A stretch of 32,690 nt of DNA from an uncultured Taibaiella sp. Lineage in GTDB: Bacteria; Bacteroidota; Bacteroidia; Chitinophagales; Chitinophagaceae. The notes under the pieces are model-generated. The model was not told where the DNA came from. It saw nothing but the letters and a program-made list of their open reading frames with translations, and made no database searches. How positions within the stretch are numbered: the stretch's first letter is position 1; each line of letters opens with the position of its first letter. The stretch is from NCBI GenBank assembly GCA_937870855.1, contig CALMWT010000130.1, forward strand, positions 1-32,690, written 5' to 3'. Below are positions 1 to 7,346 of the stretch, piece after piece. The translations under genes and the position numbers were made by a program.

Positions 1-5
1 TGCTT

Positions 6-152
6 TTGAACGCGTTCAAAACCGATACTCGAGCATTCAAAGCCCATGCTCGAACGTTCGAAGCCTATGCTCGAGCGTTCAAAACCAATGCTCGAGCATT
101 CAGAGCCAATGCTCGAACGTTCAGAGCCAATGCTCGAACGTTCGGAAGCAAT
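6..152. repeat. 21-bp palindromic tandem minisatellite, 7 units
   Basis: Seven consecutive 21-bp units start at 6, 27, 48, 69, 90, 111 and 132, and a decayed eighth follows at 153. Units carry palindromic cores such as CGAACGTTCG and ATGCTCGAGCAT. Because 21 is a multiple of 3, both strands stay open. The plus frame would give a 7-residue repeat like ARTFRAN, and the minus frame one like SSIGFER. Differences between units fall mostly on third codon positions in the minus frame and on first positions in the plus frame. This hints that the array is the coding sequence of a minus-strand gene running off the left edge. The true extent is unknown because the window starts here. There are no spacers, so it is not CRISPR. 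Confidence 0.9.
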
Positions 153-203
153 GCTCAGAAAATTTTGTGCTTTGCGCAGCACTTCAGGAAGGGTGCTTAT
201 AAA

Positions 204-246
<43 letters not shown>

Positions 247-271
247 ATGGGGGAAAAGCTGAATAGGGAAG

Positions 272-715
272 ATGGCGTACAAGAGTGCGACGCAACGGCG
301 GCCAAATAGTAGCAACGGGGCTGGGGGCCAAAAAAAAGATTTTGGGAGGGGTGGTTTGATGGGGAAGAAGTATGTTCGCGGGAAAAACTGGGCTATGACG
401 GCAAGGGATATAATAGAGGTGCAGATGCCGGTGGCGCTGCGAAAGCGGCCGGAGCTGGTGGGGGAGATTGGGGCTGTTATTCATTGGGAGATTGGGGGTG
501 CGGGGGTGTGGACTATGGATTTGACGAAGGAGGGGGATTGGATAGTGGAGGGGCGGGTGGGGGTGGCGGCGCTGACGGTGTGTATGAGTGAGGGGGATTT
601 TGTGAGGCTGCGCAAGGGGGAGCTGAGTGGGGCTAAGGCTATGATGACGGGGCGGCTTAGTTTTAGGCCTATGAACCTGGGGTTGGCTATGAAGGTGGCG
701 AGGCTTTTGGGGTAG
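272..715 (+). CDS. SCP2 sterol-binding-domain-like protein
   Basis: The C-terminal ~100 residues follow the SCP2 pattern: a W-x-M-D-L strand (GVWTMDLTKEGDW), a glycine-rich turn, a segment like 'sdedF..l..G.l' (MSEGDFVRLRKGELSG) and a closing 'M.GrL.F....laMKvarLL'. SCP2 domains bind lipids in a hydrophobic tunnel; no substrate can be inferred here. The start is uncertain. ATG 272 gives 147 residues with a basic, low-complexity N-terminus. ATG 359 has a G-rich Shine-Dalgarno-like GGGAGGG 8 nt upstream. ATG 395 (MTARDIIE) is where free-standing SCP2 proteins usually begin. The gene is very G-rich on the coding strand, with many GGG and GGGG codon junctions, unlike its neighbours. It ends about 45 nt before the next gene, so co-transcription is likely. 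Confidence 0.65.
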   Translation: MAYKSATQRRPNSSNGAGGQKKDFGRGGLMGKKYVRGKNWAMTARDIIEVQMPVALRKRPELVGEIGAVIHWEIGGAGVWTMDLTKEGDWIVEGRVGVAALTVCMSEGDFVRLRKGELSGAKAMMTGRLSFRPMNLGLAMKVARLLG

Positions 716-760
716 GTGTGGTGCGGGAATTTATTCTATTTTTACGGTGCAATATTTTGT

Positions 761-1324
761 ATGTCTTTACTACGTTTTAGGGTTTATTGGGAGGAAGACG
801 ATCTGGTGTATCGTGATATAGAAATACGGTCGGGTCAGAGTTTTCTTGAGTTGCATCAGGCTATTATTAAGGCTTATGAGTTTGATGGGAAACATGGTGC
901 TTCGTTTTTTGAGAGCAATGATAGGTGGCATCGTGGGCGGGAGATAAATTCGGAGGTGTTGGTGAATAAGAAGGATGCGCCTGCACTGTCTATGACGCGC
1001 ACGCCTGTATCGGCATTGGTGGGGAAGCCTGATCAGAAGTTTGTTTATGCCTACGACCCGGTGAAGCAATGGACGTTTCTGGTGGAGCTGATAGGTGTGA
1101 GCAAGGAGGAAGATCAGAAGCGTAGCTACCCACAGATGGTGAGGAGAGAGGGATTGGGGCCAATACAATACGGTGTAAGAGGTGTGGCGGCAGATAAGCT
1201 GATGGAGATAGAGGAAAAATATGACCTTGGGGCCGATGAAATGGCTGAGGGTTTTAGTAGTGAGGGGGAAGAGGGGATGTCTTCGGAAGATGTGGGTGGC
1301 GGTACTGATAGTTTCGATGAATAG
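761..1324 (+). CDS. Plasmid pRiA4b ORF-3-like family protein
   Basis: A 187-residue protein. Its first ~130 residues resemble the PRiA4_ORF3 family: an initial beta strand (LLRFRVYWEEDDLVYRDIEI), then 'sFLELHQAIIKAYEFDGKHGASFFES' and, further on, a Y-x-Y-D-P-x-x-x-W segment (YAYDPVKQWTFLVELIGV). In the family this region reads roughly 'L..LH..I..a..w...h...F' and 'y.YD.gd.W...v.l'. The C-terminus is acidic and Ser/Gly-rich (from about residue 160) and probably disordered. I start at ATG 761 because an upstream in-frame GTG at 716 would add 15 unalignable residues directly against the preceding stop. The family's molecular role is not established despite its plasmid-derived name. The stop overlaps the miaA start by 8 nt, so translation of the two is probably coupled. 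Confidence 0.75.
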   Translation: MSLLRFRVYWEEDDLVYRDIEIRSGQSFLELHQAIIKAYEFDGKHGASFFESNDRWHRGREINSEVLVNKKDAPALSMTRTPVSALVGKPDQKFVYAYDPVKQWTFLVELIGVSKEEDQKRSYPQMVRREGLGPIQYGVRGVAADKLMEIEEKYDLGADEMAEGFSSEGEEGMSSEDVGGGTDSFDE

Positions 1325-2228
1325 AAAGACAATTCCTACTGTTATTGTGGTTGCGGGGCCTACGGCGGTTGGTAAAACGGCAGTGGCTATTGAGTTGGCA
1401 AAGAAGTTGGGTACGTCTATTGTTTCTGCAGATAGCCGCCAGTGCTATAAGGAAATGAACATAGGCACGGCAAAGCCTTCGGCAGAGGAGCTGCAAGCAG
1501 TAAAGCACTATTTTATTGACGAATTTTCGGTAAGGGAAAATATTTCGGCTGCGGATTATGAGGTGCTTGCATTACGGTATCTTGATGAGATATTTCTTTC
1601 TAACGATTATGCAGTGGTTTGTGGTGGAACAGGTTTGTATATAAAAGCGCTTACAGAGGGTCTGGATGAAATGCCAGGAGTGGATGATAGGATTGAAAAA
1701 GAGGTGAATGAATTGTATATACAAAACGGATTAGGCTGGCTTCAGCAAACCACACAAGAAGAAGATCCGATTTTTTATGCAGCAGCAGAAATTGGAAACC
1801 CCGCACGCCTGCTTCGCGCTTTAATTTTTAAAAGGTCAACAGGGAAAAGTATTACAGCGTTTCGCACCAGAGAAAAAAAGCAAAGGCATTTCAACATAGT
1901 AAAATGTGCATTGGAATTGCCACGCCCGCAGCTTTACAATAGGATTAATAGCAGGACAGATGAAATGATGAAGCTGGGTTTATTGGATGAGGTGATTTCA
2001 TTGCTTCCTTTCAGGCATCATAAGAATTTACAAACGGTTGGGTACTCCGAGCTTTTCGATTATCTGAATGGAAAGTATGCTTTAGAGGAGGCGATAGAAA
2101 AAATAAAACAGCATACCCGCAACTATGCCAAGCGGCAGCTTACCTGGTTTAGGAAAGACAAAGAATATAATTGGGTGGATGCAGGTGCGACAAACTTATC
2201 AGAGAAAATTCTGGCGTTAAAAAAATAA
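1317..2228 (+). CDS. miaA: tRNA dimethylallyltransferase MiaA
   Basis: Transfers a dimethylallyl group to N6 of A37 in tRNAs reading UNN codons. The 303-residue length is typical. The P-loop GPTAVGKT is at residues 14-21 and the DSRQ motif with the catalytic Asp at 39-42 (SADSRQCY). Further landmarks are NIGTAKP, the GGTGLYIKAL segment, the RLLRALI helix, VGYSELFDYL and the conserved C-terminal tRNA-binding stretch TRNYAKRQLTWFR. A longer frame opens at 1221, but ATG 1317 puts the P-loop at the family's usual distance from the N-terminus. It overlaps the preceding gene by 8 nt, which suggests translational coupling. A hairpin starts directly after the stop. Confidence 0.97.
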   Translation: MNRKTIPTVIVVAGPTAVGKTAVAIELAKKLGTSIVSADSRQCYKEMNIGTAKPSAEELQAVKHYFIDEFSVRENISAADYEVLALRYLDEIFLSNDYAVVCGGTGLYIKALTEGLDEMPGVDDRIEKEVNELYIQNGLGWLQQTTQEEDPIFYAAAEIGNPARLLRALIFKRSTGKSITAFRTREKKQRHFNIVKCALELPRPQLYNRINSRTDEMMKLGLLDEVISLLPFRHHKNLQTVGYSELFDYLNGKYALEEAIEKIKQHTRNYAKRQLTWFRKDKEYNWVDAGATNLSEKILALKK

Positions 2229-2247
2229 GTCCCGCTACTTGCGGGAC
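2229..2247 (-). terminator. Rho-independent terminator between miaA and the Cys/Lys-rich gene
   Basis: A perfect 7-bp stem, GTCCCGC / GCGGGAC, with a 5-nt loop. Read on the minus strand it is followed by TTATTTTTTT, so it best fits the end of the minus-strand gene at 2276-2476. Without a plus-side T-run it is only a weaker stop for miaA. Confidence 0.75.
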
Positions 2248-2275
2248 CCGTATATCTTGTCTCTGTGCCTTTCAG

Positions 2276-2476
2276 TTAAGATTTCTTCTCTTCAACTTTC
2301 TTTTCATCCTGCTTTGCTGCGTGCTTGCAATCTTTCTTTTCGTCTTTGCTGCAACAAGCTTTTGCTTCTTTTTTGTCGCCCTTCTTGCAACAAGCTTTTG
2401 CATCTTTCTTACCATCGCAAGCAAAAGAAGCACCTGCAATCATTAGGGCACCGAGAAATAAAGTCAGTTTTTTCAT
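2276..2476 (-). CDS. Small secreted Cys/Lys-rich protein
   Basis: A 66-residue protein. Residues 1-19 form a Sec signal peptide (MKKLTLFLGALMIAGASFA) with S-F-A before a likely cleavage site. The following Cys does not fit a good lipobox because Phe is at -2, so I favour a soluble periplasmic or secreted product. The mature ~47 residues are almost all Lys, Asp, Glu, Ala and Cys. Cys pairs sit in two near-repeats (KACCKKGDKKEAKACCSKDEKK), with single Cys at the N-terminus and near DCKH. The Cys/His pattern would suit metal binding or disulfides, but this is inference. It lies downstream of psd on the same strand, with its own candidate promoter and a terminator. Confidence 0.75.
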   Translation of the reverse strand: MKKLTLFLGALMIAGASFACDGKKDAKACCKKGDKKEAKACCSKDEKKDCKHAAKQDEKKVEEKKS

Positions 2477-2494
2477 TGTGTAAATTTTATGAAC

Positions 2495-2526
2495 CGAAGA
2501 TAGGGATATTTAGGATAAGTGTGCAA
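2495..2526 (-). promoter_or_regulatory. Candidate Bacteroidota promoter for the Cys/Lys-rich gene
   Basis: On the minus strand TTG (2526-2524) is followed after 21 nt by TATCTTCG (2502-2495), one mismatch from TAnnTTTG. The start of transcription would be near 2488, about 12 nt before the ATG. It overlaps the 3' end of psd. Weak motifs of this length occur by chance. Confidence 0.35.
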
Positions 2527-3166
2527 TGACTGTTATTCCCCCTTTTACTACCTGTCCAATTTTAACATCTACTTTAGTTCCCACAGGAAAGAAAAGATCT
2601 ACTCGTGAACCAAAACGGATAAAACCAAATTCACCATTTTGCTTCACCACATCACCTTCTTTCACGTAGTAGCAAATTCTTCTTGCTAATGCACCGGCAA
2701 TTTGCCGCACAAGTAATTCCATATTGTTGTTGCCGATTACCATTGTAGTGCGCTCATTCTCTGTAGAAGATTTAGGATGCCATGCTACCAAATATTTTCC
2801 CGGATGGTATTTCATATAGCGTACAACTCCACTAATAGGATTGCGATTTACGTGCACATTAAGAGGAGACATGAAAATGGAAACCTGCAATCTTTTGTCC
2901 TTAAAATACTCAGGTTCGTAGGTTTCTTCTATCACCACTACTTTACCATCTGCGGGAGCAATAACTTGTTCTTCTCCTTCAGAAAAATCTCTGCCAGGAA
3001 TACGGAAGAACCAAATAATCCAAAACCAAAGCAAAAAGCAAACGAAATTGAACAACCAGAATAACACCGAAACATCGAAGAAAAACTGGTAGGAAACTAA
3101 TCCCAGCAACACCCATAGCACTGTGGCAATCAGAATGTATTTATAACCCTCGCGGTGAATACGCAT
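2510..3166 (-). CDS. psd: Phosphatidylserine decarboxylase (short PSD-A type)
   Basis: Converts phosphatidylserine to phosphatidylethanolamine at the inner membrane. Two N-terminal membrane segments lie at about residues 11-30 and 33-54. Then come the conserved 'APADGKV' (70-76) and a segment with the active-site His, SPLNVHVNRNP (100-110). The FGSR motif is at 185-188; in this short class self-cleavage between Gly186 and Ser187 generates the pyruvoyl cofactor. The 218-residue length is normal for the short, archaetidylserine-decarboxylase-like form. It starts 33 nt after cdsA on the same strand, so the two probably form a phospholipid operon. The preceding step, PssA, is encoded at 31023-31793. 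Confidence 0.93.
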   Translation of the reverse strand: MRIHREGYKYILIATVLWVLLGLVSYQFFFDVSVLFWLFNFVCFLLWFWIIWFFRIPGRDFSEGEEQVIAPADGKVVVIEETYEPEYFKDKRLQVSIFMSPLNVHVNRNPISGVVRYMKYHPGKYLVAWHPKSSTENERTTMVIGNNNMELLVRQIAGALARRICYYVKEGDVVKQNGEFGFIRFGSRVDLFFPVGTKVDVKIGQVVKGGITVIAHLS

Positions 3167-3199
3167 CGTTTATGAAAATTGATTTGCAGCGAAAATAGT

Positions 3200-4036
3200 C
3201 TAAAAAATTTCCAGCAAAAGTGGCGGCATAAAAACATAAGCATAGCAAAACGCAAATGGTGTAGCTACAAGCAATGAATCAAAACGATCTAACGCGCCAC
3301 CATGCCCAGGCATCATCGTTCCGCTGTCTTTTACATCTGCCATTCTTTTCAGTTTAGACTCCAATAAATCTCCGGCAGTACCCGCTATAGCAGCGCACAG
3401 TGCCAGCATCATCCAATCCTGCACTTTATAATAAGGCGAGTAATAACCCCAGATTGCAGCGCCAACAATAGTAAGTATTGCGCCACCTATGGTTCCCTCC
3501 CAGGTTTTTTTCGGAGATATTTTTGAAAAAGGAGTTTTTCCAATAAAAGAACCTACCAGATACGCCATTGTGTCGTTCATCCATATCATTAAAACCAAAG
3601 CCAACGGAATAGCAATGCTTATAGTTCTTAACCCAAAGAATAGCAATAAAGGAACAGCTATATAAAACAAACCACCAAATGCCTGAAAGGTTGAATGAAG
3701 TGATCCCCGCTTGCCCAGCACTCCACCCAATAAAATAATAGTAGGAACAAACAGCAAAGCGGGCAGATAAAATCCTTCGTCCGCAATTCCCAACCCGAAT
3801 AAAACCATTAAACCAACGCCTAAAAATTGTACGGCTGCTTCCATCCACCGATGGGGTTTATTGTCGGGAAATATCTTTCGCATGAGGCGGAAATACTCCC
3901 TCATGCACAGCACTTGTATTAACACCGTCAACGCCCAAAAAGCCCACACTTCCCATAGCAAGCCCACCATCATAATTGCTGAAAACACTACGGCACTACC
4001 AAGTCTTGTAAAAAATGTAGGCAAATGCAAAGCCAT
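3200..4036 (-). CDS. cdsA: Phosphatidate cytidylyltransferase CdsA
   Basis: Makes CDP-diacylglycerol from phosphatidic acid and CTP in the inner membrane. The family signature S-x-L-K-R-x4-K-D-x-G-x2-x-P-G-H-G-G-x-x-D-R is complete at residues 227-251. WMNDTMAYLVG (152-162) and KKTWEGTIGG (176-185) are the other conserved cytoplasmic segments. About seven to eight hydrophobic helices fill the rest, and 278 residues is typical. It begins 20 nt after the CPBP protease gene and ends 33 nt before psd on the same strand. A pyrH-frr-cdsA order is common in bacteria; here frr is missing and a CPBP gene lies between. Confidence 0.96.
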   Translation of the reverse strand: MALHLPTFFTRLGSAVVFSAIMMVGLLWEVWAFWALTVLIQVLCMREYFRLMRKIFPDNKPHRWMEAAVQFLGVGLMVLFGLGIADEGFYLPALLFVPTIILLGGVLGKRGSLHSTFQAFGGLFYIAVPLLLFFGLRTISIAIPLALVLMIWMNDTMAYLVGSFIGKTPFSKISPKKTWEGTIGGAILTIVGAAIWGYYSPYYKVQDWMMLALCAAIAGTAGDLLESKLKRMADVKDSGTMMPGHGGALDRFDSLLVATPFAFCYAYVFMPPLLLEIF

Positions 4037-4056
4037 CCCAAAAGTTTATTTGTAAC

Positions 4057-4998
4057 CTACTTTGATTCTTCCTTCTGCTCTTCAGCCGTATAATCGCTAC
4101 TCCAATCTTTTGCCAGTGGTGTCCTGTTTTTCCACAGCAAATAAAACAAACCCACAAAACACGCCGTACCCACCACTACCCAGGTCAACGGAACTTTGTT
4201 ACTTTCCTCTATTGCTTTAAATGTACTACCATCCTTACCCAAATACGTTACCAGCACCTGCAATCCGTTGTAGCACCCATGCGCCAAAATACTGCACCAA
4301 AGCGACCCGGTTAAATAATAAATTCCGCCCAACAACACCCCAGCAAGAAAAATTGAAATCATACCATACGGATTAGAGTGCATCATGGCAAACAAAACCG
4401 CCGATACCAGTAGCGGAAACACCACACCTCTGCTTCGCTTGGCTGCAAACCGCATCAGCACACCCCGGAAAAACAACTCCTCACTAAACCCTGGTAACAC
4501 AGCCAGCACAACAAGCGTAGCCCCCAGTTGCCAAACATTCCCAATATTCAGCAATCCCTTCATCATCCTGTCGTTCATCTCCTGCTGTGCCCGCACACCC
4601 GCACCAAAATCTATATGACTCATGCCCTCCGCCACAAAAAGAAACAACGGAGTAGCGCTCACCACCACCGCAGGTGCCAGCCACCAATGCATACCGTTGC
4701 CCGGCCGAACCAATCCCAAATACTTAGCAGGGCGCGGATGCGTAAAATACCCAAACAAAAGCGCCGGAAGCAAAAACACTCCCGTAGCCGTAAAAAACTG
4801 ATACATCAGTGCGCCATTCACCACTCTGCGGCTACTATCTTCACTCAATCCGCCCAATTCTGCCGCCGTCACACCCATCACCTGTAGCCCAACCGGACCT
4901 ACAGCGAGCAAAAAAAACGACCCCACTACCAACATCAGAATTATAAACTGCACCAATTGAAAATACCACGGATACACACGCCAATACCTATTAAACAT
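4057..4998 (-). CDS. CPBP family intramembrane glutamic endopeptidase
   Basis: A polytopic membrane protein of the CAAX protease/bacteriocin-processing (CPBP, Abi) family. The catalytic EExxFR motif is at residues 173-178 (SEELFFRG). His207 follows in the motif 'FAMMHSNP', and His240 in 'ILAHGCYNG', the third conserved block. An N-terminal helix (about 13-33) and several more surround the core. The tail is charged (EEQKEESK). Substrates of such proteases in Bacteroidota are mostly unknown. The short gap to cdsA (20 nt) suggests co-expression with phospholipid genes, while the 112-nt gap to pyrH leaves room for a promoter. Confidence 0.93.
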   Translation of the reverse strand: MFNRYWRVYPWYFQLVQFIILMLVVGSFFLLAVGPVGLQVMGVTAAELGGLSEDSSRRVVNGALMYQFFTATGVFLLPALLFGYFTHPRPAKYLGLVRPGNGMHWWLAPAVVVSATPLFLFVAEGMSHIDFGAGVRAQQEMNDRMMKGLLNIGNVWQLGATLVVLAVLPGFSEELFFRGVLMRFAAKRSRGVVFPLLVSAVLFAMMHSNPYGMISIFLAGVLLGGIYYLTGSLWCSILAHGCYNGLQVLVTYLGKDGSTFKAIEESNKVPLTWVVVGTACFVGLFYLLWKNRTPLAKDWSSDYTAEEQKEESK

Positions 4999-5110
4999 AT
5001 CACCAATTTACGTCCGCAAAAGTAACATACTAAAACGCTCAAAAGCACACACATCAACGCAGCTACTATCAGCCCGCGCGCAAAAAGAAGCAATGAATGT
5101 GGTGGTGAAA

Positions 5111-5821
5111 TTATTTTACAATGGTACCTACGTGGTTGCCAACTACTACTTCGAGTAGATTGCCGGCTTTGTGCATGTCGAATACGATGATGGGAAGATT
5201 ATTTTCCTGACAGAGGGTGAAGGCGGTCATGTCCATCACTTTTAGTCCTTGGGTTATTACCTCGTTGAACGTAAGTTTCTCGTATCGTTTTGCGGTTGGG
5301 TCTTTTTCAGGATCGGCGGTGTATATGCCGTCCACGCGGGTGCCTTTTAGAATTACGTCGGCGTTTATTTCTATTGCGCGGAGTGATCCGGCTGTGTCAG
5401 TGGTAAAATAAGGGTTGCCGGTACCAGCACCAAATATTACTACGCGGCCTTTTTCAAGGTGGCGTATGGCGCGGCGGCGTATGTAAGGCTCTGCTATTTG
5501 CTCCATTTTTATGGCGCTTTGCAGGCGGGTTTTTACACCTATTTTTTCGAGAGCTGCTTGTAGTGCCATGCCATTTATCACGGTGGCGAGCATGCCCATG
5601 TAGTCGCCCTGAGCGCGTTCAATGCCGGTTTCGGCTTCGTTCATGCCGCGGTATATGTTTCCGCCACCTATTACTACTGCTACTTGCACACCGAGGTCGG
5701 TAACTGCTTTGATGTCGGTGGCGTATGCGTCAAGCATTTTTGGGTCGAGACCGTAAGTACGGTCGCCCATTAGCGATTCGCCAGATAGTTTTAGGAGTAC
5801 GCGGTTGTATTTAGGCAGCAT
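5111..5821 (-). CDS. pyrH: UMP kinase PyrH
   Basis: Phosphorylates UMP to UDP in the cytoplasm, feeding RNA and nucleotide-sugar synthesis. Amino-acid-kinase fold landmarks are in order: [11 protein letters not shown] (phosphate loop, residues ~9-19), [10 protein letters not shown] (~50-59), [16 protein letters not shown] (~72-87), the UMP-binding [13 protein letters not shown] and the ATP-side [11 protein letters not shown]. The 236-residue length is typical. It is first in the minus-strand run and diverges from the membrane gene at 5955. No frr follows within the window. Confidence 0.97.
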   Translation of the reverse strand: MLPKYNRVLLKLSGESLMGDRTYGLDPKMLDAYATDIKAVTDLGVQVAVVIGGGNIYRGMNEAETGIERAQGDYMGMLATVINGMALQAALEKIGVKTRLQSAIKMEQIAEPYIRRRAIRHLEKGRVVIFGAGTGNPYFTTDTAGSLRAIEINADVILKGTRVDGIYTADPEKDPTAKRYEKLTFNEVITQGLKVMDMTAFTLCQENNLPIIVFDMHKAGNLLEVVVGNHVGTIVK

Positions 5822-5954
5822 GGGTGCAAAGAAAGAAAAAAGTTTGCGGAAAATGGTGGAGTGTAGGTGGTTTTAAATTGTTTGGCAGCGAAGGGTATTG
5901 ACATTGTTGGACGTGGTCTGCTACCTTTACGGGGTTGATAATTTTTGATGAATT

Positions 5955-7346
5955 ATGTTTATAAATAAGGTGGCTATGCCAAAGGTGCTTTATTGGATGG
6001 GTGTTGTAATGTTTTGTGTGTTGGTGTTAATGGCTGTGTTGTTATATAAAGAGCGTACAGCCTTTATTGATATAGCGTATCATCTGTTTTTTATTCTGAA
6101 GGATGGTGAATTCGCCATTCAGAATTATCGGTTTGTGGCGGCGGGCACTCAGGTATTTCCATTGGTTGGGAGTATGTTGGGGTTGCCGCTCGATGTGATA
6201 ATGAAGTTGTATTCAGTGGCTTTTCCTTTAGTGTTTTTTGGGTGCTACTTAGTATGTGGCGTATGGATGAAGGACAAAAAGGGAGCATTGCTATTGTTGT
6301 TCACAACCTTACTGTTTACAACCGACACGTTTTACTGGATACAATCGGAATTGCAGCAGGGGCTGGCGTTTTTAGTAGTGCTTTTTTGCTGGATCTATTC
6401 TTATCGCGGCAATGCACAAGGATTATTTTGGATAATAACTGCCTGCCTGTGTGCGACGGTGGTGTTTGCTCATCCACTACTGTTATTTCCACTGGCCTAT
6501 GGTTTTTTGTTTTTTGCTCTGATAGCAGAAGATGTCACCTTACGCAAGCGTGTCGTTATCACTTTTGCATTTACCGCTGTGGCATGGCTGGCAAAAAAGT
6601 TTGTATTTACTACCAGCTACGATGATAGCGCTATGGGCAACCTCCGAAAGTTTATCACGTTCTTTCCCGATTATTTTACGCTTTCTACAAACAAAGAATT
6701 TTTGAAGGCTTGCGTGTCTAAGTTTTATGCGTTTCCAATCTTTCTTTTCGTCGTTGTGTTTTATTATTTCCGGCAGCGTCAGTGGCGACTTCTTTTTTTA
6801 TTGTTGGCATTTACCGGTGGTTATTTATTGCTCATTAATGTTAGCTATGAAGCAACCGGCGCAACTGCTTATTACATGGAGAATATGTATTTGCCATTAA
6901 GCATCTTCGTGGGTTTACCTATGGTATATCTTGTTTTATCTCACCCACGAATGTATTCGTTAGCTTCTATCCTAATAGTGCTGATGGTAGTGGGCGGAGT
7001 GTTTCGCATTTGGTTTTTTAGAGAACCGTATGTGGCAAGATTAGCATGGATGCAGTCGCTTTTGCAGCAGCACGGAAATGAGAAATTGGTGATAGATGAG
7101 CAAGACATTCCTAAAGAAAAACTCATGATGACATGGGGAACGCCTTATGAGTTTTGGCTGCTCTCCACTTCTGAGACCGGAAAAACTGCATCTATAGTTA
7201 TAACAGAAAACGCAGCCCAACTCAACTGGACGATGGATAGAAAAGATGCGTTTGTAACTGTGTGGGGAGTGTTTCCGTATGAGGAGTTTGGTAACAACTA
7301 CTTCAGGTTCACAGATACAATCGACACCTATCAACGCCTTCATTAG
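5955..7346 (+). CDS. Polytopic membrane protein, GT-C-like (paralogue of the 7343-8806 product)
   Basis: A 463-residue protein with about eleven hydrophobic segments and a soluble C-terminal domain of about 110 residues starting after FREPYVARLAWMQ. The architecture of many helices followed by an extracytoplasmic tail resembles GT-C glycosyltransferases or Wzy-like enzymes, but I cannot name a family. It shares a series of blocks with the neighbouring 487-residue protein: YKERTAF, SELQQGLAFL, VVFAHPLL, the SYDDS loop, YYMENMYLPLSIF and the basic R-x-x-W at the start of the tail. These look like retained functional residues. ATG 5976 is an alternative start. Its stop overlaps that of the convergent paralogue by 4 nt. 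Confidence 0.8.
   Translation: MFINKVAMPKVLYWMGVVMFCVLVLMAVLLYKERTAFIDIAYHLFFILKDGEFAIQNYRFVAAGTQVFPLVGSMLGLPLDVIMKLYSVAFPLVFFGCYLVCGVWMKDKKGALLLLFTTLLFTTDTFYWIQSELQQGLAFLVVLFCWIYSYRGNAQGLFWIITACLCATVVFAHPLLLFPLAYGFLFFALIAEDVTLRKRVVITFAFTAVAWLAKKFVFTTSYDDSAMGNLRKFITFFPDYFTLSTNKEFLKACVSKFYAFPIFLFVVVFYYFRQRQWRLLFLLLAFTGGYLLLINVSYEATGATAYYMENMYLPLSIFVGLPMVYLVLSHPRMYSLASILIVLMVVGGVFRIWFFREPYVARLAWMQSLLQQHGNEKLVIDEQDIPKEKLMMTWGTPYEFWLLSTSETGKTASIVITENAAQLNWTMDRKDAFVTVWGVFPYEEFGNNYFRFTDTIDTYQRLH

Noticed and set aside
6..152. The repeat array as a CRISPR
   Set aside because: Units abut each other with no unique spacers, and no cas gene is present.
4528..4887. 119-residue plus-strand frame inside the CPBP gene
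   Set aside because: Antisense to a gene with all catalytic motifs in place; the frame is His/Arg/Pro-rich and featureless.
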